In this document: piece after piece, positions 1-5,295 of the stretch | Numbering within the stretch: the first letter of the stretch is position 1 | Layout of the letters: each line of letters opens with the position of its first letter | Made by a program: the position numbers and the translations under genes | The notes under the pieces: generated by a model | The model's database searches: none | Seen by the model: the letters and a program-made list of their open reading frames with translations, nothing else | What the model was told of the DNA's origin: nothing | Origin: Candidatus Hydrogenedentota bacterium | Lineage (GTDB): Bacteria > Hydrogenedentota > Hydrogenedentia > Hydrogenedentales > CAITNO01 | Direction of reading: 5' to 3' | Assembly (NCBI GenBank): GCA_029554925.1 | Contig: JAKPUV010001110.1 | Span: forward strand, 1 to 6,875 | DNA length: 6,875 nt

Positions 1-432
1 GAGGGCGTCCTCAAGACCTTCGACACCTTCGCGCGTTTTGGCCTGCCCATCGTCGTCACCGAGTTCGACGCCAACATTGCCGACGAGACCGTCCAGGCGG
101 CCTTCACGCGGGACTTCATGACCGCCGCCTTCAGCCACCCCGCCTGCCAAGGCTTCGTGTTCTGGGGATTCTGGGAGGGCGCGCACTGGCGCCCGCAGTC
201 GGCCCTGTTCCGGAAGGACTGGACGGAGAAACCGAATCTGGCGGCCTACCGGGATCTCGTTTTCCGCGAGTGGTGGACCGATGTGGAGGGGGTCACGGAC
301 ACCAACGGCGAACTGATTGTGCGGGGGTTCAAGGGAGCCTACCGGATTCACCTCGGCGCGCAGGAACAGGAGACGGCCATCGGGGACACACCCGCCCGCG
401 TGGAAGTCACCCTGGGGACGCCCGAAAAGTAG
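1..432 (+). CDS. GH10 endo-1,4-beta-xylanase, C-terminal fragment
   Basis: This is the 3' end of a gene that begins before the window; frame 1 is open from base 1 and gives 143 residues to a TAG stop. The GH10 family hydrolyses internal beta-1,4 bonds of xylan with retention of configuration. Seen directly: VVTEFDA at residues 18-24, where Glu21 matches the catalytic nucleophile of the GH10 (I/V)TE(L/F)D motif. It is followed by the aromatic strand FWGFWEGAHWRP (residues 54-65) and a KPN..AYRDL stretch that closes the TIM barrel. The acid/base glutamate lies upstream, outside the window. Residues from about 85 on (EWWTDVEGVTDTNGELIVRG) look like the short beta-rich C-terminal tail often seen on GH10 proteins of environmental bacteria. 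The signal peptide cannot be seen. The stop codon lies inside a palindromic repeat, so the last two or three residues may be repeat-derived. The family call is firm; the exact substrate is not provable here. Confidence 0.88.
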   Translation, partial: EGVLKTFDTFARFGLPIVVTEFDANIADETVQAAFTRDFMTAAFSHPACQGFVFWGFWEGAHWRPQSALFRKDWTEKPNLAAYRDLVFREWWTDVEGVTDTNGELIVRGFKGAYRIHLGAQEQETAIGDTPARVEVTLGTPEK

Positions 433-503
433 ACACGGCATCCTGCCGTGTTCTTGGGACTTCCCTCGACCAGAAGAACGCGGCAGGATGCCGCGTCTAC
501 TTT
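426..503. repeat. REPIN-like inverted pair of small hairpins
   Basis: Two 30-nt arms (426-455 and 474-503) are reverse complements with two mismatches and are separated by 18 nt. Each arm is itself a hairpin: an 8-bp stem 433-440/444-451 with loop TCC, and an 8-bp stem 478-485/489-496 with loop GGA. The two mismatches between arms (A/G and T/C) are compensated inside each hairpin, so both stems remain fully paired. This is the layout of REP doublets (REPIN/BIME), short non-autonomous repeats mobilised by RAYT transposases in other bacteria. The left arm contains the TAG stop (430-432) of the GH10 gene. No RAYT gene is in the window. Once transcribed it could form a strong structure protecting the upstream mRNA 3' end or slowing polymerase; that role is inferred. 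Confidence 0.8.
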
Positions 504-523
504 GCTGTTGTCCTGCCGGGAAC

Positions 524-614
524 GGGATCGCTTCGGTCGCTTCGCTCCCTCGCGATGACGCCCCTTGTCTCCGTCATCGCGAGGAGGCCGCCCTGCGGCC
601 GACGCGGCGATCTC
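524..614. repeat. Second palindromic repeat, CGTCATCGCGAGG family
   Basis: Two diverged copies of one repeat face each other. The left half (524-560, read on the minus strand) and right half (572-614) both begin CGTCATCGCGAGG, a perfect 13-bp inverted repeat at 548-560/572-584. Both end in GCGATCYC, with CGAC a few bases before. The right half has an extra hairpin, GGCCGC (586-591) and GCGGCC (595-600) with loop CCT. The left half has the GAGCGAAGCGA-type core instead. It resembles the GTCATTGCGAGG...GCAATCTC repeats I recall being scattered through intergenic regions of many unrelated bacterial genomes. It shares no sequence with the neighbouring repeat at 426-503. Function is unknown; it could form a long stem-loop in RNA. 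Confidence 0.7.
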
Positions 615-615
615 T

Positions 616-634
616 TGTCGGAATGCTTGCGACA
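616..634. repeat. Small stem-loop at the end of the repeat cluster
   Basis: TGTCG (616-620) and CGACA (630-634) can pair across a 9-nt loop. It directly follows the 524-614 repeat and may be its tail. It overlaps the proposed -35 box of the downstream gene. No T-run follows, so it is not a canonical terminator. Confidence 0.35.
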
Positions 635-656
635 GGAACAACCGCTTGTCTACACT
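627..656 (+). promoter_or_regulatory. Possible sigma-70-type promoter for the RpiB-like gene
   Basis: TTGCGA (627-632) and TACACT (651-656) are separated by 18 nt and resemble -35 and -10 boxes, placing a start about 25 nt before the ATG at 689. The -35 lies in the tail of the repeat cluster, so the repeat may have supplied or displaced the promoter. The match is modest and the phylum's promoter consensus is unknown. Confidence 0.3.
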
Positions 657-688
657 GGCCCCGGTGACTTCACCCGGGAGTCTTTTCC

Positions 689-1243
689 ATGAAACGCCGA
701 ACCTTCCTGCAAACCGGAATCGGGGCCGCCGCCGTGGTGGCGGGCCTTCCCCGGAACGCCAACGCCAGCGAGGAGCGCACCATGAACATCGTCGTCGCCG
801 CCGACCCCTTCGCCGTGGACCTTAAGGACGCCGTGAAGGAGCACCTGGAGAAACGGGGCTTCACGGTGGTGGACGTGGGGGCCGTCAAGGGGAAGGACAT
901 GCCCTACTACGACGCCGCGCCCCTCGCCGCCAAGCTGCTCCAGGAGCAAAAGGCGGAACGGGCTATCCTCTTCTGCGGCACCGGCGCGGGCATGTGCATC
1001 GTCGCCAACAAGTTCAAGGGCGTGAACGCGGTCTGCGTGGAGTCCGTCTTCTCCGCGAAGATGGCCCGCGCCATCAACGACGCCAATGTGATCACGCTGG
1101 GGGCCATGATCGTGGCCCCGTGGATGGCGAAGGCGATGGTGGACGCCTGGCTCGACACAAAGCACACCGAGGGGCTGGACGAGTTCGCCGGGTTCCTCAA
1201 GGACGCCTGCGCGCGGGTGAACGCCCTCGACACGGGAAAATAA
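689..1243 (+). CDS. RpiB/LacAB-family sugar isomerase-like protein with Tat leader
   Basis: 184 residues. Residues 1-27 form a twin-arginine leader (KRRTFLQ at 2-8, hydrophobic 10-20, then PRNANAS); residues 32-184 match the roughly 150-residue RpiB/LacAB fold, which interconverts aldose and ketose phosphates. Seen: FCGTGAGM at 95-102 with Cys96 at the position of the E. coli RpiB catalytic cysteine, then ANKF..V.AVCVES, INDANVITLGAMIV and MVDAWL. By alignment from memory, the DH motif is DP (39-40), the ring-opening His is Ile129 (IND for HND), and the two phosphate-binding arginines are Leu163 and about Ala167. Substrate is therefore unknown and need not be phosphorylated. GGGAG (676-680) supports the 689 start. 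A better AGGAG (771-775) lies 6 nt before the in-frame ATG at 782, exactly where a leaderless RpiB would begin, so both exported and cytoplasmic forms are possible. Stop is 3 nt before the ceramidase-like gene, implying co-transcription. Confidence 0.85.
   Translation: MKRRTFLQTGIGAAAVVAGLPRNANASEERTMNIVVAADPFAVDLKDAVKEHLEKRGFTVVDVGAVKGKDMPYYDAAPLAAKLLQEQKAERAILFCGTGAGMCIVANKFKGVNAVCVESVFSAKMARAINDANVITLGAMIVAPWMAKAMVDAWLDTKHTEGLDEFAGFLKDACARVNALDTGK
771..784 (+). promoter_or_regulatory. Internal ribosome binding site and ATG within the RpiB-like gene
   Basis: AGGAG (771-775, GAGGAG from 770) is followed after 6 nt by ATG (782-784), which encodes Met32. This is the first residue of the conserved RpiB fold (MNIVVAADP). 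It is a stronger Shine-Dalgarno site than the one for the ATG at 689. It could be a real second start, or a coincidence of GAG codons for Glu28-Glu29. Confidence 0.45.
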
Positions 1244-1246
1244 CCG

Positions 1247-2095
1247 ATGCCTGAAAACCCCGACCGTCCGTGGCAGATGCCCCTGCCCGTCCACTGCTGG
1301 GCGCTGGGTCTTTTCGCCGCCGCCACCCTCGCGGTCGTCGCGGTGTTCCTCCTCTACCAGGACGTCAACGTGTGGGAGGGCTGGCGCGAGAGCGCCGGAC
1401 TGCGCAAGCAGGGGGGCTACGGCGAGCGCATCTATCTGGAAAGCGTCTACCGCACCCGCGCCAACACCTGGTCCAACCTGGCCTATGTGCTGGTGGGACT
1501 CTACGCCATCGTCCTCGGCATGAATGATCTGCGCCGAAAAGACCGGGCAGGGGAGGGGCACCTGCGGCGGCGGCCTGCCCTCGGCATCCTCTACGGCGTC
1601 GCCTGCTGTTATCTGGGCCTGGGCAGCGGCATCTTCCACGCGTCCCTCACCCACTGGGGACAGCAGCTCGACGTCGCCGCCATGTACTCGCCCGTCGTCG
1701 TGCTCATCGCCCTGCATCTGGACCGCTTCCTGCCCGCGTGGCCGCTCTGGGTCGCCGCCGCCGTCGTCGCCTGCGCCCTGCTCTACGTGTACAAGTGGTC
1801 CATGTCCTCCGGCACCGTGCTGCCCGCACTGATCCTCACGGTAGGCGTGCTGGCCGTCGCGGACCGCCTTTTTCGCATCGGGGGGCGCATGCAGTTCAGG
1901 TGGATGGCCGCCGCGCCGGTCTGCCTCGTGCTGGCCTACGTCTTCCGGCAGCTCGACATAGACCGCCGCTTCACGGGTCCGGACACCTGGCTGCAGGGCC
2001 ATGTCCTGTGGCATTTCCTGACCGCCGCCACCCTGGCGACGGTCTACCTGTACCACCGCTCAGAGCGGAGAACGCCCCCAGACGCGGGCGCGTAG
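1247..2095 (+). CDS. Ceramidase-family (CREST) integral membrane hydrolase
   Basis: 282 residues with about seven to eight hydrophobic segments (roughly 18-37, 78-92, 111-130, 144-158, 164-182, 190-206, 220-233, 252-269). Alkaline ceramidases are zinc-dependent membrane amidases that release the fatty acid from ceramide. Motifs in order: E65 with ANTWSNLAYVLVGLY (72-86), GLGSGIFHASLTHWGQQLD (124-142) and GHVLWH (251-256). Ser127, His131 and Asp142 have the same spacing (+4, +11) as Ser77, His81 and Asp92 of human ACER3, and His252/His256 match its zinc-binding His217/His221. The catalytic set is therefore complete. The N-terminal calcium-site pattern (D-W-x-E-x-N) of eukaryotic ceramidases is not evident. 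Start ATG lies 3 nt after the preceding stop with only a weak GGGA upstream, so translation is probably coupled. Substrate could be ceramide or another N-acyl lipid. Membrane location is firm. Confidence 0.82.
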   Translation: MPENPDRPWQMPLPVHCWALGLFAAATLAVVAVFLLYQDVNVWEGWRESAGLRKQGGYGERIYLESVYRTRANTWSNLAYVLVGLYAIVLGMNDLRRKDRAGEGHLRRRPALGILYGVACCYLGLGSGIFHASLTHWGQQLDVAAMYSPVVVLIALHLDRFLPAWPLWVAAAVVACALLYVYKWSMSSGTVLPALILTVGVLAVADRLFRIGGRMQFRWMAAAPVCLVLAYVFRQLDIDRRFTGPDTWLQGHVLWHFLTAATLATVYLYHRSERRTPPDAGA

Positions 2096-2117
2096 GGGCG
2101 CTGCTTGCCGCGCCCCT
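2094..2117. terminator. Hairpin in the convergent gap, possible bidirectional terminator
   Basis: AGGGGCGC (2094-2101) pairs perfectly with GCGCCCCT (2110-2117) over an 8-nt loop. It starts inside the stop codon of the ceramidase-like gene and lies between two convergent genes 37 nt apart. There is no T-run on either strand, so it is at best an atypical or Rho-assisted terminator. Confidence 0.45.
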
Positions 2118-2132
2118 CTGGATGCCCGCATG

Positions 2133-2996
2133 CTAGTCGTTGCTGGAAGACTCCCCGGACACCTCCTCCGGCTCCAGGGGGGAGCGGCGGCAGAACACCA
2201 AGCCGGCGCAGTAAACCAGCAGCAGGTAGTAGAAGTTCAGCTCGCGGAACTCGGAGAGGTTGCTGCTGATGGCGCCCGGCTCGCGGCCCGCCGCGAGCGC
2301 CGCCGCGTGGTCCCCGGCCTGCCCCGTCTGGAACGCCTCCATCAGGTCGCGCAGCGTGCCCACCTGGGACTCCTCCCAGCTCCCGAGGGCGTGGGTGAGC
2401 GACCGCAGGAGCACAATGGCGATCACCGTCAGGATGGCGTATCTGTCCGGCGCGGCATACTGGAGCCATTTGTTGCGGAACCGCATCGCCAGCAGCGGCA
2501 GCAGCACGAACACCCCGCCGATCAGGAGGTCGCCCGCCTTCTTGAAGACCTTGTTCACCCCCGGCTGGTTGTGGACATTGACCGGCTGCGCCATCAGGTC
2601 AATCCGCCCGACCAGTTCGGGCGGCCATTCGCGCATGGGCTGGAACCAGTTAAACTCGGTCCCGCCGAAGAAATACGCCCGCAGGTGCGCGCCGTAGTCA
2701 ATCTCCTCCGCGAAAACGAACAGGGTGCACACGGCGAGCCCCGCCCAGGCCGCCCGCTCCAGGGCGTGCCTCTTCCGCAGCGCGCCGGCGCAGGCCACGC
2801 CCGCCAGGGCAAGCAGCACGACGTTCTGCAGCCCCTCCAGCAGCCCGAACTCCCGCCACGCATCGGGCGACAGCGGCGGCAGTTTCGGGCACACGATCCG
2901 CTGGAGCACGATGTTCCCGGAGAAATACATGGCCGTCAGGGCCAGACTCACCGCCGCCGGAACGATCAGGTAAACGAGCAGTTTCCGCTTGTCCAT
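2133..2996 (-). CDS. Uncharacterised six-helix membrane protein with EEID and VHN motifs
   Basis: 287 residues, no function known to me. Hydrophobic segments lie near 7-25, 55-73, 83-97, 156-172, 186-199 and 255-269, with basic residues at the extreme N-terminus. Clustered polar residues inside or beside helices look functional: Glu54 (GLLEGLQ), FAEEIDYGAHL (95-105), QPVNVHNQPGVNK (137-149) and SEFRELN (248-254). These resemble a loosely known class of bacterial hypothetical membrane proteins with EEISWGQ, NLHN and a late Glu; the resemblance is from memory. The C-terminal tail (272-287) is acidic and hydrophilic. The ATG is preceded by GGGAGAGG a few bases upstream on the minus strand. It starts 37 nt after the GH172 stop and is probably transcribed with it. 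An enzyme acting at the membrane is possible, but I assign none. Confidence 0.75.
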   Translation of the reverse strand: MDKRKLLVYLIVPAAVSLALTAMYFSGNIVLQRIVCPKLPPLSPDAWREFGLLEGLQNVVLLALAGVACAGALRKRHALERAAWAGLAVCTLFVFAEEIDYGAHLRAYFFGGTEFNWFQPMREWPPELVGRIDLMAQPVNVHNQPGVNKVFKKAGDLLIGGVFVLLPLLAMRFRNKWLQYAAPDRYAILTVIAIVLLRSLTHALGSWEESQVGTLRDLMEAFQTGQAGDHAAALAAGREPGAISSNLSEFRELNFYYLLLVYCAGLVFCRRSPLEPEEVSGESSSND

Positions 2997-3033
2997 GCGC
3001 CTCTCCCAACACCCGCCTTTGTCCGGGGCATCG

Positions 3034-4179
3034 TCAGTCCTTGATCACCAGTTTGTCCTTCTCCGGCAGGGCGGGGAAGGGCGCATGCGGCTCCGTCTGG
3101 TACCAGTACGCCACCGACGCCTGGTCGTCCTGCAGGGGCAGGTAGCGCCCCTCGCTCTGCCAGCCGATGGACTGGATCGTCACGCGCAGGTCGCTCTTGA
3201 AGCGAACCGGGTCGGTGATGTGCCAGCGGTACTGGCCGAAACGGCGCTGCTCGCCCTTGTACGGGATGTGGTGGAACCCCGTGTAGGGGCTGGTGAAGTT
3301 GTCATACACCCACTTCCCGTGCTCCTTGCGCTCGTTGTAGCCGTAGGAGCCGCAGAAGTAGTCCTCCTCGCCCGTGCCGCAGATCGTCGGGAAGTCCGTG
3401 TCCCCGTCCATGTAGAACTTGATCTCACCCTCGCCCCACCAGCCGTCGCTGTTCGCGCCGTGGGCGAGATAGGTGCCCACATACATCCCCGTCCCCTTGA
3501 CGCCGTCGAGGATGGTGTACACGTCCTTGTAGGGCAGGGGGTTCACCCGGCGGAACTGGGCGTGGAAGTACGCCGCGCTCTCGGGCACCGCCTCCAGCGA
3601 GTAGTCAATCTGGTAGTAGATCGTCGCCCGCTTTTCGGCCAGGTTCTCCATGGTGATCCTGCAGGACTTGCGGAAGGGCATCTGCCAGTAGGAGTTCAGG
3701 CCGCTGCGCGGGTTCACGCACATGGCCTGCGAAGTCACCCGCGGCTCGTTGCCCATGCCCCAGCCCGCCGTGAAAAAGTCGCCCGCGGGAACCTCCACCG
3801 ACGGCTGCTCCTCGCCGTCCCAGTAGAAGCGCAGAATCATGAGCCGGTAATCGCCCACCGGCGTCATCCAGATGTGGTTGATGACGCCCGACCCCTGGAT
3901 CTCGCCCAGCGTGAAGGTCTGGCCCGGCTCAATGTGGATGTAGGGGTTCACCTTCCAGCCCTGGCCCAGTTCCCGCGCCGCCTTCGCCGCCGTCCCCTCC
4001 TCCAGCGTCGCCATGCCGCCCTTGCCCTTCTCGCCCGTGAAGTTCTCCGGGCTGATGGACCGCGTCTCCGCGTCCTTCAGCACATACAGGCTGTCCATGC
4101 CGCCGACACCCTGCGCCATTGCGCCAGGCGCGGACAGGGCCAGCAGGGGAAGCAGAAAGGTCAGGTTTTTCGCGCTCAT
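3034..4179 (-). CDS. Secreted DUF2961 / GH172 family protein
   Basis: 381 residues. DUF2961 founded glycoside hydrolase family 172, whose characterised members act on fructofuranosyl (difructose dianhydride I) or D-arabinofuranosyl linkages. A Sec signal peptide is clear: MSAKN, hydrophobic 6-17, and AMA at 20-22 with Gln23 likely first in the mature protein. Conserved stretches in order: NHIWMT (101-106), RFYWDGE (117-123), PAGDFF (131-136), NSYWQMPF (162-169), IYYQIDY (187-193), YFHAQFRR (204-211), WWGEGEIKFYMDGD (247-260), FPTICGTGEEDYFCGSYG (263-280), QYRWHITDPVRF (316-327). The paired acidic sites Glu250/Glu252 and Glu271/Glu272 include the likely catalytic residues. Start chosen at 4179 because GGGAG sits 8 nt upstream and the signal peptide follows at once; a longer in-frame ATG at 4413 would overlap the divergent gene. 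Exact sugar is unknown. Length suits a single-domain member. Confidence 0.9.
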   Translation of the reverse strand: MSAKNLTFLLPLLALSAPGAMAQGVGGMDSLYVLKDAETRSISPENFTGEKGKGGMATLEEGTAAKAARELGQGWKVNPYIHIEPGQTFTLGEIQGSGVINHIWMTPVGDYRLMILRFYWDGEEQPSVEVPAGDFFTAGWGMGNEPRVTSQAMCVNPRSGLNSYWQMPFRKSCRITMENLAEKRATIYYQIDYSLEAVPESAAYFHAQFRRVNPLPYKDVYTILDGVKGTGMYVGTYLAHGANSDGWWGEGEIKFYMDGDTDFPTICGTGEEDYFCGSYGYNERKEHGKWVYDNFTSPYTGFHHIPYKGEQRRFGQYRWHITDPVRFKSDLRVTIQSIGWQSEGRYLPLQDDQASVAYWYQTEPHAPFPALPEKDKLVIKD

Positions 4180-4233
4180 GTTCCAGGCTCCCGAGGTTGT
4201 GGACGGGCCGTGCGTGCCCGTGCCATGCAGGAT

Positions 4234-4262
4234 AAGGTACCTGTTTGGCACACAGAGTTCAA
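4234..4262 (-). promoter_or_regulatory. Possible promoter for the GH172 unit
   Basis: On the minus strand, TTGAAC (4262-4257) and TACCTT (4239-4234) are 17 nt apart, giving a 5' leader of about 50 nt before the ATG at 4179. The -35 match is fair and the -10 match weak. Confidence 0.25.
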
Positions 4263-4290
4263 GGGAAACGCGTGCCCGGGGATATGCCCC

Positions 4291-4319
4291 TCCCCCGGGA
4301 CTTGCCTCCCGCCGGGGGA
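4291..4319. promoter_or_regulatory. GC-rich inverted repeat in the divergent control region
   Basis: TCCCCCGG (4291-4298) and CCGGGGGA (4312-4319) form a perfect 8-bp inverted repeat with a 13-nt centre. It covers the proposed -35 box (4302-4307) of the TIM-barrel gene, which fits an operator for a regulator that controls one or both divergent units. A further CCCGGGG lies just upstream (4275-4281). Chance is possible in such GC-rich sequence. Confidence 0.35.
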
Positions 4320-4331
4320 ATGGAACATACT
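4302..4331 (+). promoter_or_regulatory. Possible promoter for the TIM-barrel gene
   Basis: TTGCCT (4302-4307) and CATACT (4326-4331) are 18 nt apart, each matching four of six consensus bases. The inferred start would be about 50 nt before the ATG at 4389. AT content rises locally at 4320-4336 in an otherwise GC-rich region, which supports a -10 element there. Confidence 0.35.
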
Positions 4332-4388
4332 TGAAACGCGGCGCGCCCGTGGACGGCACGGCGGCCGCCAACCCAAGGAGTTTGGAGC

Positions 4389-5261
4389 ATGTCGAAACAC
4401 GAGTCCCTGACACTCACCCGCCGCGAGACCCTCGCCGCCCTCGGCGCGTTCGCCCTCACCGCCCGTTTTGGCGCGGCGCAGACGCCCGCCCCGGCGCACA
4501 ACATCGCCCTGCAGCTCTACACCATGCGCGACCCCGCGAAAAAGGATCTTCCCGGCACGCTCAAGCGGTGCCGCGAGATGGGCTGGGAGTATGTGCAGTG
4601 GAGCGGCATGCCGAACCTTTCGGCGGAGGAAATCCGCGCGGCCCTCGACACCGCCGGACTCAAGGCCATTTCCGCCCACATCGGCATCGAGCCCTTCGAG
4701 ACGGATTTCGCCGCCCAGGTCGCCTTCTGGAAGGTGGTGGGCAACAAGAACGTCGCCCCCGGCGGCATGATGGGCGACTGCCGCGACTCCCTCGACGCCT
4801 GGAAGCGGGGCGCCGCGCGCCTGAACGCCGTCGGCGAGAAGCTCCGCGCGGAGGGCATGCGCCTCTCCTACCACAACCACGACCAGGAGTTTCAGAAGTT
4901 CGAGGGCGACGACCGCACCAAGCTGGACATCCTCTACGCGGAGACGGACCCGCAGAACCTCTTCGCCGAGATTGACACCGCCTGGGTCCAGGTCGCGGGC
5001 GTCAACCCCGCCGAATTCGTGCGCAAGATGAAGGGCCGCTGCCCGGTCATCCATGTCAAGGACATCGCCGAGAAGAAGCGCCTGCGCGGCGTGCAGTTCT
5101 GCGCCGTCGGCAAGGGCACCATGAAGTGGGACGAGGTCTTCGCCGCCACCCGCGAGGCCGGCGTCGAGTGGTACGTCTACGAGCAGGACAACACCACCGG
5201 CGACATCTTCGAGGACGCGGCGGCCACCTTTGCGTTCATGAAGGAAAAGCTGCTCGCCTGA
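4389..5261 (+). CDS. Tat-exported sugar isomerase/epimerase-like TIM-barrel protein
   Basis: 290 residues of the xylose-isomerase-like TIM-barrel family (AP endonuclease 2 superfamily). Many members isomerise or epimerise free or 3-keto sugars using a divalent metal. A twin-arginine leader is present: LTRRETLAALGAFALTA (9-25), with a likely cut after AA at 29-30, so the mature protein starts near Gln31. Barrel landmarks: IALQLYTMRD (39-48), AISAHIG (93-99), LSYHNHDQEF (159-168), AEIDTAWVQVAG (193-204), IHVKD (221-225), AVGKGTMKWDEVF (239-251) and YVYEQD (262-267). Likely metal ligands or catalytic acids are Glu167, Asp196, His222 and Glu265, by family pattern. The start is supported by AAGGAG (4375-4380) 8 nt upstream. 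It is divergent from the GH172 gene and 31 nt ahead of DUF2851, so it may lead a plus-strand unit. The substrate is unknown; processing sugars freed outside the cytoplasm is an inference. Confidence 0.88.
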   Translation: MSKHESLTLTRRETLAALGAFALTARFGAAQTPAPAHNIALQLYTMRDPAKKDLPGTLKRCREMGWEYVQWSGMPNLSAEEIRAALDTAGLKAISAHIGIEPFETDFAAQVAFWKVVGNKNVAPGGMMGDCRDSLDAWKRGAARLNAVGEKLRAEGMRLSYHNHDQEFQKFEGDDRTKLDILYAETDPQNLFAEIDTAWVQVAGVNPAEFVRKMKGRCPVIHVKDIAEKKRLRGVQFCAVGKGTMKWDEVFAATREAGVEWYVYEQDNTTGDIFEDAAATFAFMKEKLLA

Positions 5262-5279
5262 GCGAGGCGGGCTCCAACG

Positions 5280-5295
5280 AGGAGGGGACGGCGTG
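5280..5295 (+). promoter_or_regulatory. Strong ribosome binding site fixing a GTG start
   Basis: AGGAGGGG (5280-5287) precedes GTG (5293-5295) by 5 nt. No ATG in this frame lies nearby, and the conserved DUF2851 N-terminus begins shortly after, so the purine-rich site decides the GTG start. Confidence 0.75.

Noticed and set aside
426..640. CRISPR array or attenuator/riboswitch
   Set aside because: The repeats are inverted pairs from two different families, not evenly spaced direct repeats with unique spacers, and I see no known riboswitch core or T-run.
270..692. Plus-strand open frames of 116-140 residues running through the repeat region
   Set aside because: They overlap the GH10 end in another frame and are mostly palindromic repeat sequence; no ribosome binding site supports them.
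650..2056. 468-residue open frame on the minus strand opposite the RpiB-like and ceramidase-like genes
   Set aside because: It is antisense to two recognisable protein families, and its translation is low-complexity, rich in Gly, His, Val and Arg, as expected from a GC-rich shadow frame.
2130..3044. 304-residue plus-strand open frame opposite the EEID/VHN membrane protein
   Set aside because: It has no hydrophobic organisation or motif, whereas the minus strand gives six helices and a good ribosome binding site.
2989..4410. 473-residue plus-strand open frame opposite the GH172 gene
   Set aside because: It is an Arg/Val/His-rich shadow with no motif, while the opposite strand holds all the DUF2961 motifs and a signal peptide.
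4180..4413. 78-residue N-terminal extension of the GH172 protein from an ATG at 4413
   Set aside because: It would bury the signal peptide inside the protein, overlap the divergent gene's start and promoter region, and lacks the ribosome binding site found before 4179.
5253..5266. CTCGC/GCGAG mini-hairpin over the stop of the TIM-barrel gene as a terminator
   Set aside because: Only 5 bp, no T-run, and the downstream GTG gene follows closely with a strong ribosome binding site, so read-through is expected.
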